64,000 bases of DNA from Bdellovibrionaceae bacterium UBA6776 (lineage in GTDB: Bacteria; Bdellovibrionota; Bdellovibrionia; Bdellovibrionales; UBA1609), in the NCBI GenBank assembly GCA_002453155.1, contig DKGG01000046.1, positions 1 to 64,000 of the forward strand, given 5' to 3'. Of the stretch, positions 54,016 through 63,223 are shown one piece after another. Every line of letters starts with the position of its first letter. Positions within the stretch are counted from its first letter, which is position 1. The notes below the pieces were generated by a model. It was not told where the DNA came from. It ran no database searches and saw only the letters and a program-made list of their open reading frames with translations. Made by a program: the position numbers and the translations under genes.

Positions 54016-54881
54016 CACTCACTGTCTTCCATAAATTGAAATTCATGAACCACATCTTGCCAAGGTCTCATTGTGTAAACCCGTTTTCTCTCATCGTGAG
54101 GAGGTACGGTTGTAAAACCAAAGGTTTGCTTTTGAAGATCGGTCAACGCATCAAACTGTTTTCGGGTAAAGACCTTGGTGTAATCCATTGAAGGTTTGAA
54201 GTACCAAGGACTGTACGTGGGAATAAAGTACCAACGGTCTTTAGAGCTGGTCTTCAAAGTTCCTCGATGAAGCAAATTGGCGTTCATAAACACAAGGTCT
54301 CCCGCCTTTGCCAAAACCTTTTTCACATCTGCATCCGCAGCCGGCTTTCGCGCTTCATCGTATCCCACTTGAGACAAGCGATGGGTGCGTTCGATGATCT
54401 CTGTGGGACCACTGTCCATATCCACATCATTGAGCATCCAAAACGTGATGATCCAAGAGGGATCTTCGGTGACCTGTCGTCCATCCCGGTGCCATTCAAA
54501 GGCATAGCTGTCTGTCAAATTTTGAGCTGGATTTCGAAGCTCCGTTTGAGAAAGGATGGCTTTGGTGTGAAAGAGATTTTCCAAAACACCATGGACCAAA
54601 GGATGCCCAATCAAAGCATCAAATTGCCGGTATTCACGGGTGGGATTGTAGAAGTGATTTCCACTGTACTGATACAGATTGAAATCCACATCCTTGTCTC
54701 GCAAACCTTTGTCCACTTTTTCTTGTTCTTTGCGCGTGATCTCACGGGCCACTTCCACGTAGCCTTTCACTTCCTCTGGAGTCAGAACGCCTTCAATTTT
54801 CGAGTGTCCCAGCTCATGGATTTCTTTGGCGACTTTTTTGAGCAAATCTTCATTGTGCTTTTTTGGAATCTCGACTTCCAT
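54015..54881 (-). CDS. phytanoyl-CoA dioxygenase family oxygenase
   Basis: A Fe(II)/2-oxoglutarate-dependent oxygenase of 288 residues. The iron ligands are seen in FEWHRDGRQV (His-x-Asp) and NANLLHRGTLKTS (distal His with the 2-oxoglutarate Arg downstream). It should hydroxylate a substrate; within a nonulosonic acid operon a sugar is likely, for example to give a hydroxylated variant. It is placed between the methyltransferase and pseI with four-base overlap. Confidence 0.85.
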   Translation of the reverse strand: MEVEIPKKHNEDLLKKVAKEIHELGHSKIEGVLTPEEVKGYVEVAREITRKEQEKVDKGLRDKDVDFNLYQYSGNHFYNPTREYRQFDALIGHPLVHGVLENLFHTKAILSQTELRNPAQNLTDSYAFEWHRDGRQVTEDPSWIITFWMLNDVDMDSGPTEIIERTHRLSQVGYDEARKPAADADVKKVLAKAGDLVFMNANLLHRGTLKTSSKDRWYFIPTYSPWYFKPSMDYTKVFTRKQFDALTDLQKQTFGFTTVPPHDERKRVYTMRPWQDVVHEFQFMEDSE

Positions 54882-54900
54882 TTTTTCTCCTCGGGCTCTG

Positions 54901-55581
54901 TTAACGTTGAGCCACTAAATTCCATGATGAAATGGTTCGGGGCAGCTGTTTGAAAGTGTCCACATGAACCGTTGTTTTTTCTTCCAGATGCAAAATTTCA
55001 AAATCCTTAAAGATCTCTCGCAAATGCTTTTCGTCTGAAAAATGCATTTGGGGAGGATGGAAAAACGCCGTTTCCAACTCGAACTGACGGAAAAAGGGAT
55101 CTTCCTTGGGAGACTTTCCGCGAGAGTATTCGTCGTGTTTGGTGGAATACCAATCAATCCCCACAAAGAAACACTCATCGGCCATGTTCTTTTCAAGACC
55201 TTTCAGGCAGCGCTGAATGTCTTCGGTGCGATTGCAAGTCAAAGAGGCTCGGTCCACAATCAAGTCGAACTTTACAGAACCGTAATCAGCCTCAATAAAA
55301 TTTCCCACCTGAAGATTGTTTGCATATTGAGGATAAAGTTCCCGCAATTGATTTACGGTGTGAGGACTGGCTTCCACACTGTGGTAATCCGCACCGAGGG
55401 CTTGAAAAAAATTGATATTGGCGCCTTGCCCGCAGCCCAGTTCCAAAACGGTCATTTTCTCTGGAAGTCGCGAGCGGATGTACATCACTTTGGAAACAAG
55501 ATCGCTCCAAGGCCAAATGCTTCGTTGCAAGTTGCTCTTGTAGATCTCATCGTAGTGATTTGAAAAATCTGTATAATTCAT
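54901..55581 (-). CDS. SAM-dependent methyltransferase
   Basis: A class I methyltransferase of 226 residues. Motif I is VLELGCGQGANINFF near residue 46, with SVEASPHTVNQL as motif II and FDLIVDRASL as motif IV. Target cannot be read from the sequence; its neighbours suggest O-methylation of the sugar or glycan. It lies 20 bases upstream of the oxygenase gene. Confidence 0.88.
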   Translation of the reverse strand: MNYTDFSNHYDEIYKSNLQRSIWPWSDLVSKVMYIRSRLPEKMTVLELGCGQGANINFFQALGADYHSVEASPHTVNQLRELYPQYANNLQVGNFIEADYGSVKFDLIVDRASLTCNRTEDIQRCLKGLEKNMADECFFVGIDWYSTKHDEYSRGKSPKEDPFFRQFELETAFFHPPQMHFSDEKHLREIFKDFEILHLEEKTTVHVDTFKQLPRTISSWNLVAQR

Positions 55582-55590
55582 TCCTCGCCT

Positions 55591-56913
55591 TTACAGTGAA
55601 TTTAAAAGTTCATAGGTATCAATCAAAACATCGTTGGTGAAAAACACCTTTCCAGCACTTCTCCCCACCAGACTCACATTCGAATACAATTTCATAGCCT
55701 CATCGTATCCCTCACGACTGGATTTCGCAAAATCCTTTGTCATGATGGGGAAGCCCTTTGGAAAGGTCATTTTCTGTTCCTCCACCGGCAAAACTTCAGA
55801 TTTGACCAATCCCAATCCTTTCAGCTCCTCAAGCACTTCTGAAGAGGACAGCTTTTCGATGTCCGCACCCGATCCCAAAACTTCCACACAGCAAGAAAAA
55901 TGCTTTTCATTGTTGGCCTTAAGATTTTGATAAAAGGTGATGCGGAAAGAGTGAAGGTCCGGATCAAAATTCATGATGTAGTACAAATCGGTGGTGAGGG
56001 GCTCTTCAAAGGTAAAGTAAAACAGTCCCACATCGCGAAATTTCAACTCTTTTGCAGGAGAAGATTGCCCGGCCATTTTGTGAAGGAATGGAACCGGCAA
56101 GGTCCAAACCAAATGGTCCAAATCAAAGCTTTGACCGCCCACTTGAAGGCTGGAAACCTTTCCATCCTTTACCTGAACGGACTCAATCTTTTGATTGCAA
56201 AGCACTTCCACCCCGCGGGATTCCAAATCTGCTCGGAGTTCTGTGATGAATCGACCAATCCCGCCGGTGCGTGGATAAAAGTTGTTGAGACCCGCAGACC
56301 CTTCTTCAAAACTGTGAAAGGCCAGGCGCTCGTCCCCCCAAGAATCCTTTTTCAACTCATGGGTCTTTTCCGAAGTGAAACCCACCATGCGGGTCATTCC
56401 AAACTGACGAAGGGCGTTTTTGTGAAGTTCTTCTGTCGGCACTCCATAAAACTTTGCCAGGGCCGGCAGAAACAGTTTTTCAGAATAGGTGGGACCGTAG
56501 GACTGGTAGACGTAATCCTTGGCGGAATCCAACTCTTTTTTAACGGGCGTGCAGTTGAGAAATTCGGACTCGGCCTTGGTGCGATCCTCCGGAGACAAAC
56601 TGTTCCCGTTGATAAAAGCACTGTGCTTATAAAGTTGGCCTCCAGCCACAGATCCTGTTTTTAAGATTTCAAAGGAGCGCCACTCATCGGAAAGGTGAGA
56701 AAACATCAAAGCATCCACTTCCGAATGCCCCGTTTCCCTCATCACATGGGTGCCATAATCAAAATCCTGACCATGGGGCCCATGGAACGATCGCAACAGG
56801 CCTCCCGGCTCTGCCGCCCCTTCAAGGACTTTCACCTGATAATTTTTTTCTGCAAGAACCCTGGCTGCAAACAGCCCGGCGATACCTCCACCGACGACAC
56901 AAATGTTTTTCAC
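55591..56913 (-). CDS. FAD-dependent oxidoreductase (amine-oxidase/UDP-galactopyranose-mutase-like)
   Basis: A flavoprotein of 440 residues. It opens ICVVGGGIAGLFAARVL with EGAAEPGGLLRSF, the standard FAD site, and closes with NVSLVGRSAGKVFFTND. The layout is like protoporphyrinogen oxidase or UDP-galactopyranose mutase relatives found in O-antigen clusters. GTG 56913 with GGAG six bases upstream is supported. A sugar ring modification is possible; the reaction is not determined. Confidence 0.82.
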   Translation of the reverse strand: MKNICVVGGGIAGLFAARVLAEKNYQVKVLEGAAEPGGLLRSFHGPHGQDFDYGTHVMRETGHSEVDALMFSHLSDEWRSFEILKTGSVAGGQLYKHSAFINGNSLSPEDRTKAESEFLNCTPVKKELDSAKDYVYQSYGPTYSEKLFLPALAKFYGVPTEELHKNALRQFGMTRMVGFTSEKTHELKKDSWGDERLAFHSFEEGSAGLNNFYPRTGGIGRFITELRADLESRGVEVLCNQKIESVQVKDGKVSSLQVGGQSFDLDHLVWTLPVPFLHKMAGQSSPAKELKFRDVGLFYFTFEEPLTTDLYYIMNFDPDLHSFRITFYQNLKANNEKHFSCCVEVLGSGADIEKLSSSEVLEELKGLGLVKSEVLPVEEQKMTFPKGFPIMTKDFAKSSREGYDEAMKLYSNVSLVGRSAGKVFFTNDVLIDTYELLNSL

Positions 56914-56928
56914 TGGTCACTCCGATAT

Positions 56929-57987
56929 TTAGGAGGAATACGATATGCCAGTTTTTAGGATTTCACTAACGATTCGCTCTGCGCCATGACCGTCACAGAG
57001 CTTTTGAGAGCGAGCCACGACCTCTTGAACAAAGGTGGGATCTGAGAGTTGACTCAAGGCCTCTGGAAGCAAGGCCAAAGATTCCTTCCCAAAATCTCCC
57101 AAAGCCGCGCCCGCTCCGGATTCTTTCAAGATTTTTTCAATGCCCTTTTGATTTTCAGCCAGGGTAAAGCTGAGGGTGGGAATGCCAATGCAACACCGCT
57201 CCCAACTGGTGGCCCCGTTTGCGCCTACAAAAAGCGCAGAAGATTCCATCAGCTGGGGAAAGTTTTCCACTCGGGAATGGAGCTCCCAACCTGGAAGGGA
57301 TGAAATCCGTTCTTTGACTTGAGAAAAGTGAGGGTCCTCCGAACTTAAAATGACAGTGAAGGACCGTTTTCCATGGTCCTTTAGGTAAGGAAGAGTTTCC
57401 AAAATGTAAGAGCCCACCTGACCACTTCCAAAATACAAAATCCCTTGGCTTTTGTTTGCGCAGGAATAACGGGAGCGCGCCACTCTCACCTGAGGGGAAA
57501 CCAAAGCGTACTTTGGACCCAAAAGAACTTGAACCGAGGGGTTTTGATTGTGATTCTTGTATTCAGCCTCTGACCCTCCCGCCTGATTCAAGATAAAATC
57601 ACTGCAATGTTGGGCTTGGCAAAAATCATCGAAGACAAAAACTTTTTTCGCTGAAATCTGGGATTCGAAAGGAGCACTCAGTCCATAGTGGTCCACCACT
57701 AAAAGATCCACCGTTTGGCGCCCAAGACTTTTTAGAAAAAGCTCTCTGTCTGCAATTTGCTCATTCTCTGTCCAAAGCTGATCCCCCATTTTGGGACCCT
57801 CTTCACCCATCCAAAATTGCTTCGCACCAGAAAGCTGGGCAGAAGCGTCCAACGACCCGGGCTGCCTTCGAGAGAAAATAGCAATCTCAAAACCCTGGTT
57901 CTGAAGTTCACGGGCCAGCGTCAGGCTTCTCCCCATATGTCCCGCACCAGAATGAATGCCGGAGTCCAGCCTAAATGCGGCCAGCAT
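56929..57987 (-). CDS. pseG: UDP-2,4-diacetamido-2,4,6-trideoxy-beta-L-altropyranose hydrolase
   Basis: Removes UDP from the pseudaminic acid precursor before condensation. GAGHMGRSLTLA places His17 at the catalytic position known for PseG; LLVVDHYGLS and LLGPKYALVSP match further family segments, and SGAGAALGD lies in the GT-B-like C-terminal domain. Length of 352 is slightly above the usual 280-340. It overlaps pseF by 17 bases. Confidence 0.92.
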   Translation of the reverse strand: MLAAFRLDSGIHSGAGHMGRSLTLARELQNQGFEIAIFSRRQPGSLDASAQLSGAKQFWMGEEGPKMGDQLWTENEQIADRELFLKSLGRQTVDLLVVDHYGLSAPFESQISAKKVFVFDDFCQAQHCSDFILNQAGGSEAEYKNHNQNPSVQVLLGPKYALVSPQVRVARSRYSCANKSQGILYFGSGQVGSYILETLPYLKDHGKRSFTVILSSEDPHFSQVKERISSLPGWELHSRVENFPQLMESSALFVGANGATSWERCCIGIPTLSFTLAENQKGIEKILKESGAGAALGDFGKESLALLPEALSQLSDPTFVQEVVARSQKLCDGHGAERIVSEILKTGISYSS

Positions 57988-58675
57988 CTTTTAAAAACCT
58001 GTATTTAAATTCCGCAAGTTCCCAATCTTCGGGCTGATCGATGTCTTGAGCCTCCAAAGGAGGAACAACAAAGGCCACACACTTTCCGCCAAAAAGATAC
58101 TTTTCCCGCTCCAGCGCTTCTGGCTGCCCCCAATAAATTTGCCCCACGTCATGGTACTGCTTCTCTAAGTCTTGAGAGCGTTTGGTTAAATATTCCGGAC
58201 AGGTGAAAAACACTTCTCCCGATTCTTTCAGACTGAGACGCCGTTGTACGGGATAGGAATACTCTGTCACCGTCACACAAAAATCTGCCGTTTGTTCTTG
58301 AAACAATTTGTGCGAGTCCTTTAATTTTTGGGCCGTCACAAAAGGAGCCGTGGGATAGATGCAGCAAAAATGATCGAAAGTCTTTCCCTCTTTTTGATAG
58401 GCCTTTAAGACCTCCAACAACACATCAGCAGTTCCGCTGTAATCATCGGAATTTTTATTACTTCGGAGAAAGGGAACTTGGGCTCCAGATTTTTTTGCGA
58501 TTTCAGCGATTTCCTCACTGTCTGTGGAAACCATCACTTCTTCGAACAGTTCGCTTTGTAGAGCCGCCTCGATGGAGTATGAAATCAATGGCTTTCCCAA
58601 AAAATTTTTAATGTTCTTTCCGGGAATTCTTTTGCTTCCCCCACGAGCGGTGATGATGGCCACTCCCTTTTTCAC
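57971..58675 (-). CDS. pseF: pseudaminic acid cytidylyltransferase
   Basis: Activates the nonulosonic acid to the CMP form. The canonical ARGGSKRIPGKNIKNF motif is at residues 10-25, with VSTDSEEIAEIA and YPTAPF, and the C-terminal DIDQPEDWELAE acidic motif. GTG 58675 has GGGAGGG eight bases upstream. Compare the divergent homologue at 28311, which lacks this intact motif. Confidence 0.93.
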   Translation of the reverse strand: MKKGVAIITARGGSKRIPGKNIKNFLGKPLISYSIEAALQSELFEEVMVSTDSEEIAEIAKKSGAQVPFLRSNKNSDDYSGTADVLLEVLKAYQKEGKTFDHFCCIYPTAPFVTAQKLKDSHKLFQEQTADFCVTVTEYSYPVQRRLSLKESGEVFFTCPEYLTKRSQDLEKQYHDVGQIYWGQPEALEREKYLFGGKCVAFVVPPLEAQDIDQPEDWELAEFKYRFLKDAGRI

Positions 58676-60120
58676 AGTGAAACCCTCCCTTCAGTCATGG
58701 TCTTCCAAATTTTCTGAGCGGTGTTTTCGCTGTTCATACAGAAAAATTCTGGATTTGGAACCTGAGCCCTGCCTTCTGGAGCCTGCAAAAGCTCTAGCAA
58801 TCGTGTTTCAAACTCTTCATAGGTGACCACACGGTAAGGATCCAATTCTTCATGATAAGGAAGGAAACAAAACTCACGGCGGCCCGGATCTAAAAACAAA
58901 CAGGGAACATTGTGGCCCAAAAGCTCATACCCCATGGTCGAACCCCAGGTCAGAGTGCACTTGGCCGCCATGGCATGCTCATAGGAATTGAACTCGTGGG
59001 TCACATGAATCAATTGGCTGTTGTCGATGATTTCTTTTTCTTGAGCATCCGCCACATTGTTGGCGTGGTGTTTGATTCCGATTTTGTATTGAGGAAATTT
59101 TTCTGCAAATCGCGCCATCCACCGAATGTGTTCGTAATAATCGGGCAAATAGGCGTCATAAGCGTTGTGAAAGTCGATCATATTTAAACCCAAATAGACC
59201 ACATCGTAGACTTTATCAGGACGTCGCCCACCAATGGTGTACCAAGAGTACTCCATAAACATAGAACCCACAGGAAAGACATTTCGCAGCTCTCCTCCTT
59301 GACGAAGAGCCCTTCGAACCGTGCCCTCTCCCAGTGAAAAGAAGCAGTCCACATCATAATAGAATCCACTGTAGCCACCATGGATGATGTTCTTTTGCAA
59401 GGTGGACGTGAACTTCCCACCCATTCTTTTATAGAGTGCGGTCTTTATGGCGCTGGTTTGATAGTGACGCTCTTGAAGCAAATAGGTGGACCCGACCGTT
59501 TCAAACAAACTGAAGTAATAAAGATAGCGATCCACCAAGGGCAGATAAATGGCGAACAAATTCGTTTTTAAACTCACCGAATTCCACAGCGATCGAGGGA
59601 ACACCCTTGTCCAAAAATGAATAAAAACCCGAAGAACTTCTTTTCGGCTGTAGCCTTTATAAAGAGGTCGGTGGATCGAACGGACTTCTGTATCCAATGG
59701 GTTCATGGTTACCAAAAGAGGGTTTTTAAAGTACCCAGCCAATTTTTTAAACCTCTTGGCTTCCAGGTCTGACTCAATCCACTCGATCAACAGGTCACAT
59801 TCCTCCGGCGGAGATTTAAAGGAGCTTTGGGCACCACTGATGACATACAGAAAATACCCATAGAATTTGCCGATATACTTAAGAAGGGACTTTAGCTTGA
59901 GCTTTCCGGGATACTGGGCCCGCTTCCAATCGTAAGTCTCCGCCAACTGCTTTTTGAAATCCTGCTTCACCTTATCGTTTGGAAGGTCAAACATCCGTGC
60001 CAATGCCGCAAACTCGTTGTCCATTTTCTGAGAATCTGCGAAATCATCAATCACTTTTTTAAACTGATCCACTTCAGGTTCTAAATCCTTGCTGCGGTCA
60101 TGGGAATATTCAGTCAACAT
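58672..60120 (-). CDS. surface-carbohydrate biosynthesis protein, glycosyltransferase candidate
   Basis: A soluble 482-residue protein that I cannot assign to a family. The central part has YYDVDCFFSLGEG and VVYLGLNMIDF, and a C-terminal LTWGSTMGYELLGHNVPCLFL resembles the nucleotide-sugar end of GT-B enzymes and the comparable segment of the protein at 49291. Coupled to pseF by a four-base overlap, it is a plausible nonulosonic acid transferase. This is positional inference only. Confidence 0.6.
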   Translation of the reverse strand: MLTEYSHDRSKDLEPEVDQFKKVIDDFADSQKMDNEFAALARMFDLPNDKVKQDFKKQLAETYDWKRAQYPGKLKLKSLLKYIGKFYGYFLYVISGAQSSFKSPPEECDLLIEWIESDLEAKRFKKLAGYFKNPLLVTMNPLDTEVRSIHRPLYKGYSRKEVLRVFIHFWTRVFPRSLWNSVSLKTNLFAIYLPLVDRYLYYFSLFETVGSTYLLQERHYQTSAIKTALYKRMGGKFTSTLQKNIIHGGYSGFYYDVDCFFSLGEGTVRRALRQGGELRNVFPVGSMFMEYSWYTIGGRRPDKVYDVVYLGLNMIDFHNAYDAYLPDYYEHIRWMARFAEKFPQYKIGIKHHANNVADAQEKEIIDNSQLIHVTHEFNSYEHAMAAKCTLTWGSTMGYELLGHNVPCLFLDPGRREFCFLPYHEELDPYRVVTYEEFETRLLELLQAPEGRAQVPNPEFFCMNSENTAQKIWKTMTEGRVSL

Positions 60121-60132
60121 TTCAAAGCTCCC

Positions 60133-62040
60133 TCAATCCTCGGTATTCACATGGTAGAAGTTTCTGTGAGTTTTATAGTCTGGAGAAAATCTCAACCGAC
60201 CGTTAAACAGAGCGGAATAAGCTTCCAATTTTTTCTCATCACCCTTAGCCAAATCTTTCACGGCATCTGTCAAAAACCTCTGACCATCAAGGGCAGAGGG
60301 CCTCAGTTCTTCGAGTTCCGACACATTTACGGAAAACATTTCCGGATACTTAAAAAGTTCTGTCAATTGAACCTTAAACAAGAAGATTGAAGCCAAAGAA
60401 ATCCACCACACGAAAGAGCTCTTCATAGAAAAGGCTTTTGACACCAACAGTCCAATCAAGACCCAAAGAGCCAAGTCAAAGGTCACGTAACTCATCGGAG
60501 CTTTAACGCCATTGGTTCCCGTCAATAGCATAAGAACCGTAATCCCAATCATTCCAAAAATTGAAACTTTGGCAGACTCAAAATTTTCCTCAGGAAAATA
60601 GGGTTTCAGAGCCAACACAATAAGTGTCGTTAAACCCAAATAGATCATGCTTACAAAAAACAATTTGGCTCCGTAAATCAAAACAGCCAGCAAAAGAAAT
60701 CCTAAAATCTTTCGATATCTATAAAAAGACGTCTTTGAAAACTTAGGACATGAAGACCTCCAAACATTCAGAATCCTGACGACTCCACCCGCCTTCTGGA
60801 TCCAAAAATAAAAGAAAGGAGCCAAACCTGCGATCATTAAGATGCCAAACAAAGGACTTCGCGGCCAAAACTTTAAGAATACTGGCGGCGGATCTCGTGG
60901 GACGAAGAAATGTAAACGAAAAAGACTCTCAAGAAGATAGGCGATCATATTATGAACACTCAGGATGGCCATCCAACCGTCATTGTACGGACCTTCGGAA
61001 AAAAACCGACCTTCTACATTTTTTCCACCCAGGAACAAGGTGAATAAAACATAAATTAAAAAAACCAAGAATAGAGCCGTGAATTTTCTGTGAGATTTAA
61101 AGAAATTCCAAAAAGCTTCTCTTTGAGGAACCACGCCTTTCGAAAACTGAAGTGCGCCCTCCAGATAAAGCCAGTACCCAACCAACCCCGCCGTGACGGG
61201 AACAAATCGAAAAGCACTGACTCCCAGAAGGACTGAAAAAAGAAAGACTTTTTCCGCCTTCCGCTCAAACAGACTATGAATCAAGTGAAATATTGCAAAG
61301 ACCGAAAAGGTTCCAGTGGTTCCCAAGGTCCAAACCAGACTGCTGCCGAAAAAAGAAAATCCTAAATAGATCCAAAGCAATGAGCCCAGAACAGCCATTA
61401 AAAAAGATTTCCGAGGAACACTCCATAGGAATTCAAGAAATGATAAGAGAACTAAGACTCCAATGCACACCTGCGCCATAAAATAGGTGTTTAAATTTCG
61501 AAACGGTAAAAAAAACTGTACGACGGCTTGGCTGGCCGAATTGAAAAAATGATACTTCGCCCATGGCTTGGGAAAGAGATTCATGGCTTTCAAACGAGAG
61601 GGATACTCCGCAGACAGCATCTCTAAAGATTGGCCGCTGTAATAAGCATAGTGATCATTGAACGAAAGTTGAACAACTCCCTGGTCCGAAGAATAAAAAG
61701 TATCTTGAGGACTATTGAGTACAAACAGCCCAAGCCCAAAGGCCAGCAGCAAAAATCCTTTTCCAAAATTTGAAAAAGAACAATTTCCAATCTTTTTAAA
61801 ACTCTTAAAAATCTCGTAGAGACTCAGTGCAATAAGAACTGCAGCCAAGGCACCAATCAAATACTTAATTCCCACAGCAAAAAAATTCGCTAAAATGCCA
61901 ACAACCATGGAAGTGAGACATAGTCCGACCAGACTTGCACCAATCGGTCGACAAATCCCAAACATCCTACCCAGAGGCATATGAATTGCGATCATGAACA
62001 AAATGAGGAGATAATTCGAAAGTGAAAAGTCTACCCCCAC
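60133..62040 (-). CDS. large polytopic membrane protein of unknown function
   Basis: A 635-residue protein with about 14 hydrophobic helices and a short soluble end. A loop after the fourth or so helix has DQGVVQLSFNDHYAYYSGQS, a mix of acidic and aromatic residues as in GT-C enzymes or O-antigen polymerases. No family is recognisable. GTG 62040 is the start, with a weak AAGG upstream. Possible glycosyltransferase or polymerase, on position and topology only. The gene is AT-rich. Confidence 0.6.
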   Translation of the reverse strand: MGVDFSLSNYLLILFMIAIHMPLGRMFGICRPIGASLVGLCLTSMVVGILANFFAVGIKYLIGALAAVLIALSLYEIFKSFKKIGNCSFSNFGKGFLLLAFGLGLFVLNSPQDTFYSSDQGVVQLSFNDHYAYYSGQSLEMLSAEYPSRLKAMNLFPKPWAKYHFFNSASQAVVQFFLPFRNLNTYFMAQVCIGVLVLLSFLEFLWSVPRKSFLMAVLGSLLWIYLGFSFFGSSLVWTLGTTGTFSVFAIFHLIHSLFERKAEKVFLFSVLLGVSAFRFVPVTAGLVGYWLYLEGALQFSKGVVPQREAFWNFFKSHRKFTALFLVFLIYVLFTLFLGGKNVEGRFFSEGPYNDGWMAILSVHNMIAYLLESLFRLHFFVPRDPPPVFLKFWPRSPLFGILMIAGLAPFFYFWIQKAGGVVRILNVWRSSCPKFSKTSFYRYRKILGFLLLAVLIYGAKLFFVSMIYLGLTTLIVLALKPYFPEENFESAKVSIFGMIGITVLMLLTGTNGVKAPMSYVTFDLALWVLIGLLVSKAFSMKSSFVWWISLASIFLFKVQLTELFKYPEMFSVNVSELEELRPSALDGQRFLTDAVKDLAKGDEKKLEAYSALFNGRLRFSPDYKTHRNFYHVNTED

Positions 62041-62046
62041 GGCAAA

Positions 62047-63222
62047 TTAACCTTTTCCCGTGGATGGCAGGTTCACAGATCTTTCAGAAAGGTAGACATA
62101 AAATATGATAAAGCTGAGATAATTCACACCCCAGCTTTCAATTCCAGAATAGTGACTGGCATTAAAAATAAATACGATGGGAAAGTACATCAAAGTGGTG
62201 ATTGGCCGCCTTTTAATCCAATCGTAACAAAAAATGATAAACATCACAGCCAACGACAAATACCAACTCAATGTCCCAAGCACACCAAAACGAAACATAG
62301 ATAACAAAGAATGAATTTCTTTGGAGGAACAGTACTCCGATGCTCCATCCAACTGGAACAGCCAAAACTCATCGGAACATCCTCCCGTGGAAGGAATAAA
62401 GTTGTGTAAATTGAGTTCGTTGACCAAATAATCTCTCAATCGATAAAAAGAACGAGAATAGGAAAATAGGTTTAAAAAAATCAAAAGAAGAGACGTGGCA
62501 TATAGAAGTAGGTTTCGTCGAGCCACCACATAGAATCTGATCACAGAAACTACAAGAAAAATTCCTGTCAAAACAATAGAATCTACGATCCATAGGCTAA
62601 AGAGTACCAACGCCACACGAAGAGCCACTTCCCATTTGTTTTTCCAATTGGAAAACGCAAAAAAGCCTCCTAAGAGAATGGCTAAGCTCATATCCTTATA
62701 GACAAAAAATCCCACTGGCATAAAACGATTTGTATTGCAGTACTGAGAATCGAACGAATTTGCTACAAAAGATGCCCAATCACATTGGGAGATCAAATTG
62801 AGCTTAGAGATCACCAACCATTCGGCAATCAGACTCATGCTTCCAAGGTAGAAAGAAATGGCTAGCACCCAACGGGCAACTTTTCTCCAAGAATCCACAT
62901 CATTTGAAAAAACCAAGATGCCAAAAACCAACAGAAAAGGGGTTGTGATCGGAGCAATGGTAGAGGAATAGGCACCCAAGCTCATCCCCTTAGCCAAAAA
63001 TAAAATGGTAGAAACCAAGCTCCATACCGTCACCAAAATAAACGGGCCAAAACCGCGGAAATTCAGAGAAAACTTTTTATAGAGAAGCAAAGGGGAAAGA
63101 AAAACCAGAATATGAAGCACTGGTCCCATGGACCGAATACCAATGAAAGCAAACAGCGGCAGGCGAAAAAACTCCAACACCAAAAGGGCAACAACGATAA
63201 AAATTCGAACTTGCAGGCCCAC
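62047..63222 (-). CDS. O-antigen polymerase/ligase-like membrane protein (Wzy candidate)
   Basis: A 391-residue inner-membrane protein with about ten helices and one large periplasmic loop near residues 260-320 containing Cys residues (PSTGGCSDEFW, ASEYCSSKEIHSLLSMF). That Wzy-like topology and the HSLLSMFRFGVLG segment fit O-antigen polymerases, a family with little sequence conservation. GTG 63222 follows AAGGAG closely and nearly touches the aldolase stop. It is AT-rich. Confidence 0.65.
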   Translation of the reverse strand: MGLQVRIFIVVALLVLEFFRLPLFAFIGIRSMGPVLHILVFLSPLLLYKKFSLNFRGFGPFILVTVWSLVSTILFLAKGMSLGAYSSTIAPITTPFLLVFGILVFSNDVDSWRKVARWVLAISFYLGSMSLIAEWLVISKLNLISQCDWASFVANSFDSQYCNTNRFMPVGFFVYKDMSLAILLGGFFAFSNWKNKWEVALRVALVLFSLWIVDSIVLTGIFLVVSVIRFYVVARRNLLLYATSLLLIFLNLFSYSRSFYRLRDYLVNELNLHNFIPSTGGCSDEFWLFQLDGASEYCSSKEIHSLLSMFRFGVLGTLSWYLSLAVMFIIFCYDWIKRRPITTLMYFPIVFIFNASHYSGIESWGVNYLSFIIFYVYLSERSVNLPSTGKG

Positions 63223-63223
63223 G

